Part shown: positions 42,316 to 51,387 of the stretch, in pieces
Position numbering within the stretch: position 1 is the stretch's first letter
How the letters are laid out: the number at the start of each line of letters is the position of its first letter
Source: Streptomyces sp. NBC_00659
GTDB lineage: Bacteria; Actinomycetota; Actinomycetes; Streptomycetales; Streptomycetaceae
Direction: 5' to 3'
Length of the DNA: 64,000 bases
Assembly (NCBI RefSeq): GCF_036226925.1
Contig: NZ_CP109031.1
Span: 8,618,001-8,682,000 of the forward strand
The notes under the pieces: generated by a model
What the model was told of the DNA's origin: nothing
Seen by the model: only the letters and a program-made list of their open reading frames with translations
The model's database searches: none
Translations under genes and position numbers: made by a program

Positions 42316-43626
42316 ATGCACCTTCCCCTCTCGGGTCTGTCCGCCCCAACGCCCAGTCGTCGCACCCTCATCCGTGGAATCGGCGGCGCGGTCGCCCTCG
42401 GCGCGGGCGTACCCCTGCTGAGCGCCTGCGGCGGCAGCGGCACGGCGTCGGACCCCAAGACGGTCACCGTCGGCTCCAACGCGTCCGACGCCGTGCCGAA
42501 GAAGGCTTTCGCCGACGTCTACGCGGACTTCAAGAAGCAGTCCGGCATCACGGTCGACGTGAACACGAAGGACCACAACACCTTCCAGGAGCAGATCAAC
42601 TCGTATCTGCAGGGCACGCCCGACGACGTGTTCAACTGGTTCGCCGGGTACCGGATGCAGTTCTTCGCGGCCAAGAAGCTCGCCTCGCCGATCGACGACG
42701 TGTGGGCGAAGATCGGGGACAACTTCCCCGAGGCGATGAAGAAGCTCAGCAAGGGCGAGGACGGCAAGTACTACTTCGTCCCGATGACCACGTACCCGTG
42801 GGCCGTCTTCTACCGCAAGAGCGTGTTCCAGCAGTACGGCTACACGGTCCCCACCACCTGGGACGAACTGATCGCCCTGTGCAAGCAGATGAAGAAGGAC
42901 AAGCTGGTCCCCATCGCCTTCGGCGACAAGGACGCCTGGCCCGCGATGGGCACCTTCGACCAGATCAACTTCCGTCTCAACGGCTACGACTTCCACGTGC
43001 AGCTCATGGCGGGCAAGACCTCCTGGACCGACGCCAAGGTCAAGGCCGCCTTCGACCACTGGGCCGAGCTCCTGCCCTACCACCAAGACGGCTTCATGGG
43101 CCGCACCTGGCAGGACGCCGCGCAGACGCTCGTGGCCAAGAAGGCCGGCATGTACCTCCTCGGCACCTTCGTGGCCCAGCAGTTCACCAACAAGGACGAC
43201 CTGGACGACCTCGACTTCTTCCCCTTCCCGGAGATCAACTCCGCGTACGGCCAGGACACCGTGGAGGCGCCCACCGACGGCCTCATGGTCAGCAAGGCTC
43301 CCAAGAACCACGCCGGCGTCCTCAAGCTGCTGGAGTACATGGGCAGCCCGGCCGCCGAGGAGCTCTACCTCAAGGGCGACCCGAGCGTGGTGGCCGCCTC
43401 CGCCAAGGCCGACACCTCCGCGTACTCGGCGCTGCAGAAGAAGGCGTTCGACATGATCGGGGGCGCCAAGACCCTGACCCAGTTCATGGACCGGGACTCC
43501 CGGCCGGACTTCACCTCGACGGTGATGCAGCCCGGACTCCAGAAGTTCCTCCAGAACCCCAAGGGCGTGGACAGCCTGCTGGCGTCGATCGAGCGCCAGA
43601 AGAAGCAGATCTTCGCGACCTCGTGA
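42316..43626 (+). CDS. ABC sugar-binding lipoprotein
   Basis: Family 1 extracellular solute-binding protein of 436 aa. The signal has a twin-arginine-like PSRRTLIRG and a lipobox LLSAC (Cys about 38), so it is likely Tat-exported and lipid-anchored. The mature part is typical (TVTVGSNASDAVPKKAFADV; NWFAGYRMQFFAAKKL). GGAG precedes the ATG. First gene of the operon; delivers an oligosaccharide, probably a galactoside, to the two permeases. The ATPase is not encoded here, so a shared MsiK-type ATPase is likely. Confidence 0.92.
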   Translation: MHLPLSGLSAPTPSRRTLIRGIGGAVALGAGVPLLSACGGSGTASDPKTVTVGSNASDAVPKKAFADVYADFKKQSGITVDVNTKDHNTFQEQINSYLQGTPDDVFNWFAGYRMQFFAAKKLASPIDDVWAKIGDNFPEAMKKLSKGEDGKYYFVPMTTYPWAVFYRKSVFQQYGYTVPTTWDELIALCKQMKKDKLVPIAFGDKDAWPAMGTFDQINFRLNGYDFHVQLMAGKTSWTDAKVKAAFDHWAELLPYHQDGFMGRTWQDAAQTLVAKKAGMYLLGTFVAQQFTNKDDLDDLDFFPFPEINSAYGQDTVEAPTDGLMVSKAPKNHAGVLKLLEYMGSPAAEELYLKGDPSVVAASAKADTSAYSALQKKAFDMIGGAKTLTQFMDRDSRPDFTSTVMQPGLQKFLQNPKGVDSLLASIERQKKQIFATS

Positions 43627-44615
43627 ACGACACCATGACCACCGACACCACGACGAAGTCCCCGGAGGCGGCCAGCGTGCCGCCTCCGGGCGCCGCCTCC
43701 GCGCCGAAGCGGGCCGCACGCGGCAGGCGCCGCCTGCTGACCCGCCGTGACCGGTTCACGCTCGCCCTCATGGCGGGCGTGCCCACGGTCCTGCACGTGG
43801 CCCTGGTCTGGGTCACCGCCCTCGCCTCCATCGCCCTCGCCTTCACCACCTGGGACGGCATCGGCTTCGACTCGATCAGATGGGTCGGCCTCCAGAACTT
43901 CGAGCAACTCTTCAACGACAACCCGCAGTTCTGGCCCGCCGTCCAGCACAACATCATCTGGTTCGTCGTCCTCATCCTGATCCCGACGCCACTCGGCCTC
44001 TTCCTCGCCGTCCAGCTCGACAAGAGGATCCGCTTCAGCCGCGTCTACCAGACCGCGTTCTTCCTGCCGGTCGTCATCTCGATGGCCTGCATCGGCTTCG
44101 TCTGGCAGCTCGTCTACAACCCGGACACGGGCCTGATCAACAGCCTCATCGGCGCCAACACGCCCGGCCACTACATCGACTGGATCGGCGACCCCGACCT
44201 CAATCTGTGGGCCGTCCTCGTCGCGGCCTCCTGGCGGCACACCGGCTACATGATGATCCTGTACCTGGCCGGCCTCAAGGGCGTCGACCCCTCCCTCAGG
44301 GAGGCCTCCGCGCTGGACGGCGCCAACGAGTGGCAGACGTTCAAGAACGTCATCTTCCCCACGCTGCGCCCCACCAACACGGTCGTGCTGGTCGTCACCA
44401 TCATCGAGGCCCTGCGCGCCTTCGACCTGGTCTTCGTCTTCAACAAGGGTGCCCAGGGGACCGAGTTGCTCTCGATCCTGGTGACCAACAACATCATCGG
44501 CGAGTCGAGCCGCATCGGTTACGGCTCCGCGATCGCCGTGGTCCTGCTGGTCATCTCGCTCGTCGTGATCGTCCCGTATCTGGTGGCCACCTTCCGGAAG
44601 GAGCGGCGATCGTGA
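43623..44615 (+). CDS. ABC sugar transporter permease (MalF-type)
   Basis: Permease of 330 aa with six to seven helices and the cytoplasmic EAA loop ASALDGANEWQTFKNVIFPT that contacts the ATPase. The GTG at 43623 overlaps the binding-protein stop (GTGA), implying translational coupling; an ATG at 43635 is the alternative. N-terminal 40 residues are a hydrophilic extension. It makes one half of the transport channel with the next gene product. Confidence 0.9.
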   Translation: MNDTMTTDTTTKSPEAASVPPPGAASAPKRAARGRRRLLTRRDRFTLALMAGVPTVLHVALVWVTALASIALAFTTWDGIGFDSIRWVGLQNFEQLFNDNPQFWPAVQHNIIWFVVLILIPTPLGLFLAVQLDKRIRFSRVYQTAFFLPVVISMACIGFVWQLVYNPDTGLINSLIGANTPGHYIDWIGDPDLNLWAVLVAASWRHTGYMMILYLAGLKGVDPSLREASALDGANEWQTFKNVIFPTLRPTNTVVLVVTIIEALRAFDLVFVFNKGAQGTELLSILVTNNIIGESSRIGYGSAIAVVLLVISLVVIVPYLVATFRKERRS

Positions 44616-45508
44616 GCGCCCCCACCCTCGCGGCCGGCGCGCGCAAGCGGCGCGCGCCCGTCCGCCCCGCCCGCGTGCTCCTGCACGTCTTCCTCGCCGG
44701 TACCGCCCTGGCCTGGCTCGCCCCGCTGCTGTGGGCGGTCTTCTCGGCCCTGCGCCCGTACGGCGAGACCAGCGACAAGGGCTATGTGTCCTGGCCGGAC
44801 ACGCTGAACCTCGACAACTTCACGAACGCGTTCGAACAGTCGGACATGACGCACTACTTCGTCAACACACTGCTGATCGCGGTGCCGGCCGTGCTGCTCA
44901 CGCTGTTCCTGTCGTCGATGGTCGCCTTCTACGTCAGCCGCTTCGACTTCCGCCTCAACCTCGCGCTGCTGCTGGTCTTCACGGCGGGCAACCTGCTTCC
45001 GCAGCAGGTCATCATCACCCCGCTGTACCGGTTGTACCTGCTGACCGACCTGCCCGGTATCACGGAGAGCGGCAAGCTGTACGACTCCGCGCTCGGCCTG
45101 GTGCTGATCCACGTCGCCTTCCAGTCCGGGTTCTGCGCGTTCGTGCTGAGCAACTACATGCGTTCCCTGCCGGACGAGCTGACCGAGGCCGCGCTCGTGG
45201 ACGGAGCCTCGGTGTGGCGGCTGTACTGGCAGATCACCCTGCCGCTGTGCAAGCCCGCGATGGCGGCCCTCGCGACCCTGCTGTCGATCTGGATCTACAA
45301 CGACTTCTTCTGGGCCCTCGTGCTGATCTCGACCGGCGAGAACATGCCCATCACCTCGGCCCTGAACAACCTCTCCGGCCAGTACTTCACGGACCCCAAC
45401 CTGGTCGCCGCCGGCGCTCTGCTCACCGCGATCCCCACACTCGTCGTGTACTTCGCGCTCCAGCGGCAGTTCGTCAGCGGTCTGACCCTCGGCGCCAACA
45501 AGAGCTGA
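44612..45508 (+). CDS. ABC sugar transporter permease (MalG-type)
   Basis: Permease of 298 aa with helices such as VLLHVFLAGTALAWLAPLLW and the EAA loop EAALVDGASVWRLYWQITLP. GTG at 44612 overlaps the stop of the first permease (GTGA) and has GGAAGGAG upstream. Together they form the heterodimeric channel. Followed after 33 nt by the GH36 gene, so import and hydrolysis are co-expressed. Confidence 0.92.
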   Translation: MSAPTLAAGARKRRAPVRPARVLLHVFLAGTALAWLAPLLWAVFSALRPYGETSDKGYVSWPDTLNLDNFTNAFEQSDMTHYFVNTLLIAVPAVLLTLFLSSMVAFYVSRFDFRLNLALLLVFTAGNLLPQQVIITPLYRLYLLTDLPGITESGKLYDSALGLVLIHVAFQSGFCAFVLSNYMRSLPDELTEAALVDGASVWRLYWQITLPLCKPAMAALATLLSIWIYNDFFWALVLISTGENMPITSALNNLSGQYFTDPNLVAAGALLTAIPTLVVYFALQRQFVSGLTLGANKS

Positions 45509-45541
45509 GACGACACCACCCGAGAACTCAGGCGGCTCCAC

Positions 45542-47035
45542 GTGAAAGAGACCGACGTGCCCCAAGCCTTCACCCCCGTAGCCTCCGTACCCGTGGACCC
45601 GCGCACCGCACGGGTCCACGAGGAGGGCTGGCAGTCCTGGAGCCCCAGTGGCTCCTACGCCCTCGACGACGCTCCGCACCGCCCCACGAACGCCAACTGG
45701 GCGACCGTCTGCTACCGGCCCGGCCGCACCGCGGCGCCCGCCGGCTTCCAGGGCGAGGGACTGCTCGCGCTGGACCCAGGCGACGGCTCCCCGGTCCGGC
45801 TGTGGGCGGCGCCCGACCCGGCCGTCTCGGTCCCCTCGATCCGGCTGACCGTCCACAGCCGCACCGCGGCGCCCGCCGGCTTCCAGGGCGAGGGACTGCT
45901 CGCGCTGGACCCCGGCGACGGCTCCCCGGTCCGGCTGTGGGCGGCGCCCGACCCGACCGTCTCGGTCCCCTCGATCCGGCTGGCCGTCCACGACGGCCGT
46001 GCCGAGGTCAGCGCCGACGGCCCGGTCACCGAGTCCTCGTACTCCGGACCGGACGGAGTCCAGGGCGCGCTCGCCGCCTGGGCCGACGCCCTCGCGACCC
46101 CCGCCCCACGGCCGGCACCCACGGTGTGGTGCTCCTGGTACGAGTACTTCACCGCCGTCACCGAGGACGACATCCACGAGAACCTCCGCGCCATGGACAC
46201 CCTCGACCTCCCCGTCGACGTCGTCCAGATCGACGACGGCTACCAGAGCGCACTCGGCGACTGGCTCACCCTCTCCGGCCGCTTCCGCTCCCGCGCGGCC
46301 CTCGCCGACGCCATCCGCGAACGCGGCCGGCGCGCGGGCATCTGGACCGCGCCGTTCCTGGTGGCCCCGCACAGCGAACTCGCCGGCCGGCACCCCGACT
46401 GGCTGGTCCGTGACCCCGCCGGCGCACCCCTGCACGCGGGCCACAACTGGAACCACGACCTGTACACCCTCGACGCCACGCACCCCGAGGCCAGGGCCTA
46501 TCTGACCGATGTCTACGCCACCTTGCGCGCCGAGGGGTACGACTACTTCAAGACCGACTTCCTCTACGCGGGCGCCCTGGACGGCGTACGGCACTCCGGA
46601 GCCGACGCGCTGACCGCCTACCGCGCCGGAATCGCCCTGATCCGCGAAGCCATCGGTCCCGACGCCCACCTCCTCGGCTGCGGAGCCCCGATCCTCCCGT
46701 CCATCGGCCTGTTCGACGCGATGCGGGTCAGCCCCGACACGGCACCGCACCGGCGACCCGAGGCCGACGACTACAGCCAACCCGGCCAGGAAGCCGCCGA
46801 GTTCACCGGCGCCGGCCGCCAATGGCAGCACCGGCGCCTGTGGATCAACGACCCCGACTGCCTGATGGCCCGGCCCGCCGTCGAGACCCGCGAACGCTGG
46901 GCGGACCATGTCGAGGCCACCGACGGCCTGATGGCCTCCAGCGACCGACTGCTGTCCCTCGACGCGTGGGGCGTGGCCACCACCCGCCGCCTGCTGTCCC
47001 CGGGACACGCGCCGGCCCCGGGAGGAGCCGCATGA
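45542..47035 (+). CDS. GH36 alpha-galactosidase with internal duplication
   Basis: Cytosolic enzyme of 497 aa of GH36/clan GH-D. The (beta/alpha)8 core has TVWCSWYEYFTAVTEDDI, nucleophile Asp339 in YFKTDFLYAG, and candidate acid/base Asp399 in MRVSPDTAP. It releases terminal alpha-galactose. Residues 62-106 and 107-151 are a near-perfect 45-residue tandem repeat in the N-terminal beta domain (135 bp), which is unusual and may alter folding. GTG start at 45542 after a weak ribosome site. Coupled to the beta-galactosidase (ATGA). No signal peptide. Confidence 0.9.
   Translation: MKETDVPQAFTPVASVPVDPRTARVHEEGWQSWSPSGSYALDDAPHRPTNANWATVCYRPGRTAAPAGFQGEGLLALDPGDGSPVRLWAAPDPAVSVPSIRLTVHSRTAAPAGFQGEGLLALDPGDGSPVRLWAAPDPTVSVPSIRLAVHDGRAEVSADGPVTESSYSGPDGVQGALAAWADALATPAPRPAPTVWCSWYEYFTAVTEDDIHENLRAMDTLDLPVDVVQIDDGYQSALGDWLTLSGRFRSRAALADAIRERGRRAGIWTAPFLVAPHSELAGRHPDWLVRDPAGAPLHAGHNWNHDLYTLDATHPEARAYLTDVYATLRAEGYDYFKTDFLYAGALDGVRHSGADALTAYRAGIALIREAIGPDAHLLGCGAPILPSIGLFDAMRVSPDTAPHRRPEADDYSQPGQEAAEFTGAGRQWQHRRLWINDPDCLMARPAVETRERWADHVEATDGLMASSDRLLSLDAWGVATTRRLLSPGHAPAPGGAA
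45725..45994 (+). repeat. 135-bp in-frame tandem duplication inside the GH36 gene
   Basis: Units 45725-45859 and 45860-45994 differ at only a few bases (for example CCAGGC versus CCCGGC) and keep frame. Recent duplication or an assembly artefact; see findings. Confidence 0.92.
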
Positions 47036-49062
47036 CCCACGAACGCACCCTGTCCGTCCCCGGCATCGTCTACGGCGGCGACTACAACCCCGAACAGTGG
47101 CCCGAGGAGATCTGGGCCGAGGACATGCGCCTGATGCGCGAGGCCGGCGTCACCATGGTCAGCGTCGGCATCTTCTCCTGGGCGCTCATGGAACCCTCCG
47201 AGGGCCGGTACGACTTCACCCGCATGGACCGGCTCCTGGACCTCCTCCACGAGAACGGCATCGCCGCCGACCTGGCCACCCCCACGGCGGCTCCCCCCGC
47301 CTGGTTCTTCCGGGCACACCCCGAAGCGCTCCCGGCCGACCGCGACGGCCGGACACTGACCTACGGCAGCAGGCAGACCTTCTGCCCGAGCAGCCCCGCC
47401 TACCGCGAGGCCGCCCTGCGCGTCACGACAGCCCTCGCCGAGCGCTACGCCGCCCACCCGGCCGTGGTGATGTGGCACGTCCACAACGAGTACGGCTGCC
47501 ACAACGCGGCCTGCTACTGCGACATCAGCGCCCGGTCCTTCCGCCGCTGGCTGCGCACCCGCTACGACGACGACCTGGCGGCCCTCAACCACGCCTGGGG
47601 CACCACGTTCTGGAGCCAGTGGTACCACGACTGGGAGGAGGTCCTGCCGCCGCGCGCCACCGGCGCCGTCCCCAACCCCACGCACCAGCTCGACTGGCGC
47701 CGCTTCTGCTCCGACGAACTGCTGTCGCTGTACACGGCGGAGCGCGACGTCCTGCGCGCGGCCGCCCCGTCGACACCGGCCACCACCAACTTCATGGTGA
47801 TGGACACCTTCGACGCGCTCGACTACTGGCGGTGGGCCCCGGAACTCGACGTCGTCTCCAACGACCACTACCTGATGTCCACCGACCCGGCCTCCGAGAT
47901 CGACGTCGCGCTCTGCGGCGACCTGACACGGTCACTGGCCGGCGGACCGTGGCTGCTCATGGAGCACTCCACCGGCGCCGTGAACTGGCAGCCCGTCAAC
48001 AGGGCCAAAACCCCCGGGGAAATGCGCCGCAACGCCCTCGCCCATGTGGCCCACGGCGCCGACGGCATCGCCTACTTCCAGTGGCGGGCCGCGAGGGCGG
48101 GCGCCGAACAGTGGCACTCGGCGATGCTCCCGCACGCGGGCACGGACAGCCGCATCTGGCAGGACGTCGTCCGCCTCGGCGCCGACCTCAGGGCCCTGGC
48201 CGAGGTACGCGGCAGCACCGGCACGGCCGAGGTCGCCATCGTCTGGGACTGGAACGCCCGTTGGGCACTGGAGCTGCCCTCCCAGCCCAGCGGCGACCTC
48301 CGGTACAAGGATCTGGTCCGTGCCTGGTACGAGCCGCTGTGGCGGTCCGGCGCGGCCGTCGACTTCGTACGCCCGGACGCGGACCTCTCGGCCTACCGTC
48401 TGGTCCTCGCCCCGAGCCTCTACCTGGTGGACGAGGCGGGCGCGGCGAACCTGGCCGGCCACGTCGAGCGCGGCGGCACCCTCGCGATCGGCTTCCACAG
48501 CGGCGCCGTCGACGAGAACTGCCACATCCGACTGGGCGGTTACCCGGGAGCGTTCCGCGAGATCCTCGGCATCCGCGGCGACGAACTCTTCCCCCTGCTC
48601 CCCGGCGAGTCGGCCGGTCTGACCGGCCAGGTGCCCCCGGGCGCCACGGCCACCCTGTGGTCGGAGCGGGTGCGCCTGAACGGCGCCGAGGCGGTCGCCA
48701 CGTACACGGACGGACCCCTGGCCGGCGTCCCGGCGGTCACGAGGAACAACCACGGACAGGGCACCGCCTGGTACGTGGCGACCCTCCCCGACGCGGACAC
48801 GCTCACCGCCCTGCTGGACCGCGTCCGCGCCGAGGCAGGGGTCGCCGGCGCCGGTGACACACCACCGGGAGTGGAGATCGTCCGCCGGCGCGGCCGGGAC
48901 GCCGACTACGTGTTCCTCATCGACCACGCGGGCCGAGGCGCGGAGCTCCCCGTCCCGCCGGGCGCCACCGAACTCCTCACCGGCAAACCCCTGTCGGGCT
49001 CGGTGAGGGTCGATCCCGGCGAGATCGCGGTGGTACGGGAGCCGCGTGCGGCGGGCGGGTAG
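47032..49062 (+). CDS. GH42 beta-galactosidase
   Basis: Enzyme of 676 aa, GH42. Acid/base Glu153 in WHVHNEYGCH, nucleophile Glu311 in WLLMEHSTGAVNW, and a cysteine cluster (GCHNAACYCD) like the GH42 zinc site. The N-terminal GGDYNPEQWPEEIW is the family signature. ATG at 47032 overlaps the GH36 stop and has GGAGGAG upstream. No signal peptide: it cleaves imported beta-galactosides in the cytosol, downstream of the ABC importer and next to the alpha-galactosidase. Confidence 0.94.
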   Translation: MTHERTLSVPGIVYGGDYNPEQWPEEIWAEDMRLMREAGVTMVSVGIFSWALMEPSEGRYDFTRMDRLLDLLHENGIAADLATPTAAPPAWFFRAHPEALPADRDGRTLTYGSRQTFCPSSPAYREAALRVTTALAERYAAHPAVVMWHVHNEYGCHNAACYCDISARSFRRWLRTRYDDDLAALNHAWGTTFWSQWYHDWEEVLPPRATGAVPNPTHQLDWRRFCSDELLSLYTAERDVLRAAAPSTPATTNFMVMDTFDALDYWRWAPELDVVSNDHYLMSTDPASEIDVALCGDLTRSLAGGPWLLMEHSTGAVNWQPVNRAKTPGEMRRNALAHVAHGADGIAYFQWRAARAGAEQWHSAMLPHAGTDSRIWQDVVRLGADLRALAEVRGSTGTAEVAIVWDWNARWALELPSQPSGDLRYKDLVRAWYEPLWRSGAAVDFVRPDADLSAYRLVLAPSLYLVDEAGAANLAGHVERGGTLAIGFHSGAVDENCHIRLGGYPGAFREILGIRGDELFPLLPGESAGLTGQVPPGATATLWSERVRLNGAEAVATYTDGPLAGVPAVTRNNHGQGTAWYVATLPDADTLTALLDRVRAEAGVAGAGDTPPGVEIVRRRGRDADYVFLIDHAGRGAELPVPPGATELLTGKPLSGSVRVDPGEIAVVREPRAAGG

Positions 49063-49163
49063 CCCATGGGCGGTGACGGTCGGTGGCGGTGGCGGATCCA
49101 GGCCGGCCCCGCCACCGCTCGCCACACCAGGACGCGGGCCGAGGAGCAGCCGGTGGGCCCCGG

Positions 49164-49577
49164 TCAGTCGGGCGGCGGCAGCAGCGGGCCCAGGGGACCG
49201 AGGTCGAGGTTGAGGTCCTCCATGGTCAGACCGTGGGTCGCGCACAGGTCCTTCATCCGGTCGTGCAGGACCATGAGCGTCGCGCCCAGCCGCTCCTCGT
49301 CCTCCTCGCTGAGATCACCCTGGTCGACCCGGCGCAGCGCCTGCCGTTCCATGACCTGACGCAGCAGTTCGACCAGTGTCAGAACCAGCCGCAGAAGGTC
49401 GCGCTCGACCGTGTCCGGGTCGGTGTTGATCCGCCCGGCCGCGGCACGACCCCGCGCACCCGGCCGTGGCCGGTCCGAGGGCTCGGCCGGCAGCAGCCGG
49501 AAAGCTCGTGCCGCGGCCTCCGCCGCCTCTTCCAGGGGATCCGCGGCGCCCAGGGTGCCGTCGTCGTCAGCCGTCAT
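49164..49577 (-). CDS. gvpK: gas vesicle protein GvpK
   Basis: Protein of 137 aa with GvpK pattern INTDPDTVERDLLRLVLTLV and VERQALRR-like MERQALRRVDQGDLSEED. Gas-vesicle accessory protein needed for assembly in many bacteria. ATG at 49577 overlaps the gvpS stop by 11 bp. Last gene of the gvp operon; the N-terminal 40 residues are a low-complexity extension. Confidence 0.92.
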   Translation of the reverse strand: MTADDDGTLGAADPLEEAAEAAARAFRLLPAEPSDRPRPGARGRAAAGRINTDPDTVERDLLRLVLTLVELLRQVMERQALRRVDQGDLSEEDEERLGATLMVLHDRMKDLCATHGLTMEDLNLDLGPLGPLLPPPD

Positions 49578-49806
49578 CTCCGCCTCGCGAGGGAGCGGAC
49601 TGTTCCCAGGGCGACGGGTTCTCCGCGCTGACGGACACGATCAGCGCGCGCAGCGAGATCCGCACGAGATCGATGTCGGCGACGGACAGCACCACGTCAC
49701 CGGTCAGGACCACCCCTCCGGCGAGCAGCCGGTCCAGCAGGTCGATGAGCGCGACCTGACGGTCCGGCAGCGGTTCCACAGCGGTCGAACGGCCGGGCCC
49801 GGTCAT
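49567..49806 (-). CDS. gvpS: gas vesicle protein GvpS (GvpA/J/M family)
   Basis: Protein of 79 aa with the Gvp A/J/M core (ALIDLLDRLLAGGVVLTGDV, then SVADIDLVRISLRALIVSVS). A minor GvpA-like protein likely placed at the cone tips or in nucleation. ATG at 49806 overlaps the gvpL stop (ATGA). Name by position in the usual Streptomyces order. Confidence 0.9.
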   Translation of the reverse strand: MTGPGRSTAVEPLPDRQVALIDLLDRLLAGGVVLTGDVVLSVADIDLVRISLRALIVSVSAENPSPWEQSAPSRGGDDG

Positions 49807-50672
49807 GGCCCGACACCCCGGACCGAGTCGTCCCCGCCGTCCGTGCCGCCGGGGGCGTCCGTGTCGTTCACGGGCATCGCGAAGGAGTACGGCGCCCACG
49901 GGCCCGTGACCTCGACGCGGATCCCCGCCAGCCCCTGCCCCACGCGGGCGACTTCGGTGCGGAAGGCCTCGCCGCGCCCGCGGGGCACCAGAAAGGCGTC
50001 GTTGAACACGTTCTCGCCCGCGTCGCCGGCCAGGGCGCCTTGCTGGGGCCGGTGCGCCGCCCGGTCGGTCGCGTACGCGCGTGCCACGTTCCCCACACGC
50101 TCGGCCGCCTCCTGAGCCGCTCGGTGGACGGCCTCCCGGTCGCCGCGCTGTCGTCTTCGGGCACTCAGGTAGGCACGCCCCGGCGAGATGTCCGCCGACG
50201 GGGATTCCGGGGCCGCCGGGGTGGGAGGGGCGGTCGCCTCGACATAGATCTTCACCCCCCATTCGACCTGGTCGGCCAGGTGGTCCAGGCGCTCGGCGAA
50301 CAGCCGTACCGCGGAGCGCAGCATGTCGCGGGCGCTGCTGTCGTCGAGGTAGACGGTCGCGAGCCGCAGCGGCAGCGCCGGGGCGAGGGCCGCGACCTCC
50401 TCGACGATCGCGTGGTGCGCCCGTGCGACCGCCTCCAGCCAGTCCAGGTCCTCCAGATGCCGTCTGAGCCCCTCCTCGCGGAAGTCCGCCGCCGGTACCG
50501 GGCTCACCACGAGAACGATGTCCGCGTCGCCGTGCTCCTTCCCGCCTTCGGCGATCAGGTGTACCGGGGCACCGGCCACTCCCGTGAGTCCGGTGAGGGA
50601 CTGCGGCAGATCCGGGTGCGCGCGTGCCACGGCGTACGCGTAGGTGACCGGTTCACTCGTACTCGTCGTCAT
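49803..50672 (-). CDS. gvpL: gas vesicle protein GvpL (GvpL/GvpF family)
   Basis: Protein of 289 aa, GvpL/F family: begins VTYAYAVARAHPDLPQSLTG, contains EEGLRRHLEDLDWLEAVARA HH and ends with GPWAPYSFA. Accessory role in gas-vesicle assembly (GvpF/L proteins bind GvpA). It carries a disordered acidic C-terminal tail. ATG at 50672 overlaps gvpJ by 20 bp. Confidence 0.92.
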   Translation of the reverse strand: MTTSTSEPVTYAYAVARAHPDLPQSLTGLTGVAGAPVHLIAEGGKEHGDADIVLVVSPVPAADFREEGLRRHLEDLDWLEAVARAHHAIVEEVAALAPALPLRLATVYLDDSSARDMLRSAVRLFAERLDHLADQVEWGVKIYVEATAPPTPAAPESPSADISPGRAYLSARRRQRGDREAVHRAAQEAAERVGNVARAYATDRAAHRPQQGALAGDAGENVFNDAFLVPRGRGEAFRTEVARVGQGLAGIRVEVTGPWAPYSFAMPVNDTDAPGGTDGGDDSVRGVGP

Positions 50673-51066
50673 CGCGATCAGCTCTTCGGCGGGTGGTGCC
50701 GTGCGGTTCCGCGTCCACCTCGGGGATGCCCCTGTCCCGGCGCAGCGCGTTCAACTCGGCGCGCAGCCTGCGGTTCTGTTCGGCCAGCGATCGCTCGTCC
50801 CCGGCGCCCGACGTGAGCGACGGGTCGTGCTCCCACCAGTCGATGCCCATTTCCCTGGCCTTGTCGACCGAGGCGACGAGCAACCGGATCTTGATGGTGA
50901 GCAGTTCGATGTCGAGGAGGTTGATCCGGATGTCGCCCGCGATCACGATGCCCTTGTCGAGGACGCGTTCCAGGATGTCGGCGAGACTGGCGGAGGACCC
51001 CTGCGCGTACGGCGGAGCGGCTCGGGACGGATAGTCGCCCAGGCGGTTGGAGAGCGGTTGACTCAC
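50653..51066 (-). CDS. gvpJ: gas vesicle protein GvpJ
   Basis: Protein of 137 aa. GvpA-like core LADILERVLDKGIVIAGDIR and LLDIELLTIKIRLLVASVDK, with an extra C-terminal coiled, charged tail (ERSLAEQNRRLRAELNALRR). GTG start at 51066 with GAGG upstream. GvpJ is a minor, GvpA-related assembly protein. Confidence 0.9.
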   Translation of the reverse strand: MSQPLSNRLGDYPSRAAPPYAQGSSASLADILERVLDKGIVIAGDIRINLLDIELLTIKIRLLVASVDKAREMGIDWWEHDPSLTSGAGDERSLAEQNRRLRAELNALRRDRGIPEVDAEPHGTTRRRADRDDDEYE

Positions 51067-51125
51067 GACGGTGGCCTCGAGTTCTCTCGGATCCGGTCGG
51101 GGTTCGTTCGGGGAGACCGGGCCGG

Positions 51126-51377
51126 TCAGGGCGGTCCGCCCCGTTCGTGGATCCTGATCTCCTCCAGCCGGTCGAGCAGTTGGTCCTCGATCCGGTCGAA
51201 CGTCTCCTCGTCGATCTCACCCGCGTTCAACTGCCTTTCCAGCTCGGCGAGTTGAAGCCGTATCGGTGCCGGGTCGTAGTACTCGTCCTCGGCGGCCTCC
51301 AGGACCCTGTCCATCACCCAGGCGACCCCGCGCACGGGCGCCAGGGGAAGCGTGACGAGTTGTGTGAACAGTCCCAT
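51126..51377 (-). CDS. gvpG: gas vesicle protein GvpG
   Basis: Protein of 83 aa with GvpG features: LPLAPVRGVAWVMDRVLEAA and helical LQLAELERQLNAGEIDEETF. Small helical accessory protein for vesicle assembly. ATG at 51377, 10 nt after the gvpF stop; 59 nt ahead of gvpJ. Confidence 0.93.
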   Translation of the reverse strand: MGLFTQLVTLPLAPVRGVAWVMDRVLEAAEDEYYDPAPIRLQLAELERQLNAGEIDEETFDRIEDQLLDRLEEIRIHERGGPP

Positions 51378-51387
51378 GACATCTCCA

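Noticed and set aside
44519..47008. 829-residue minus-strand frame over the permease and GH36 genes
   Set aside because: Repeats inside it mirror the GH36 duplication; antisense shadow of genes with clear family motifs.
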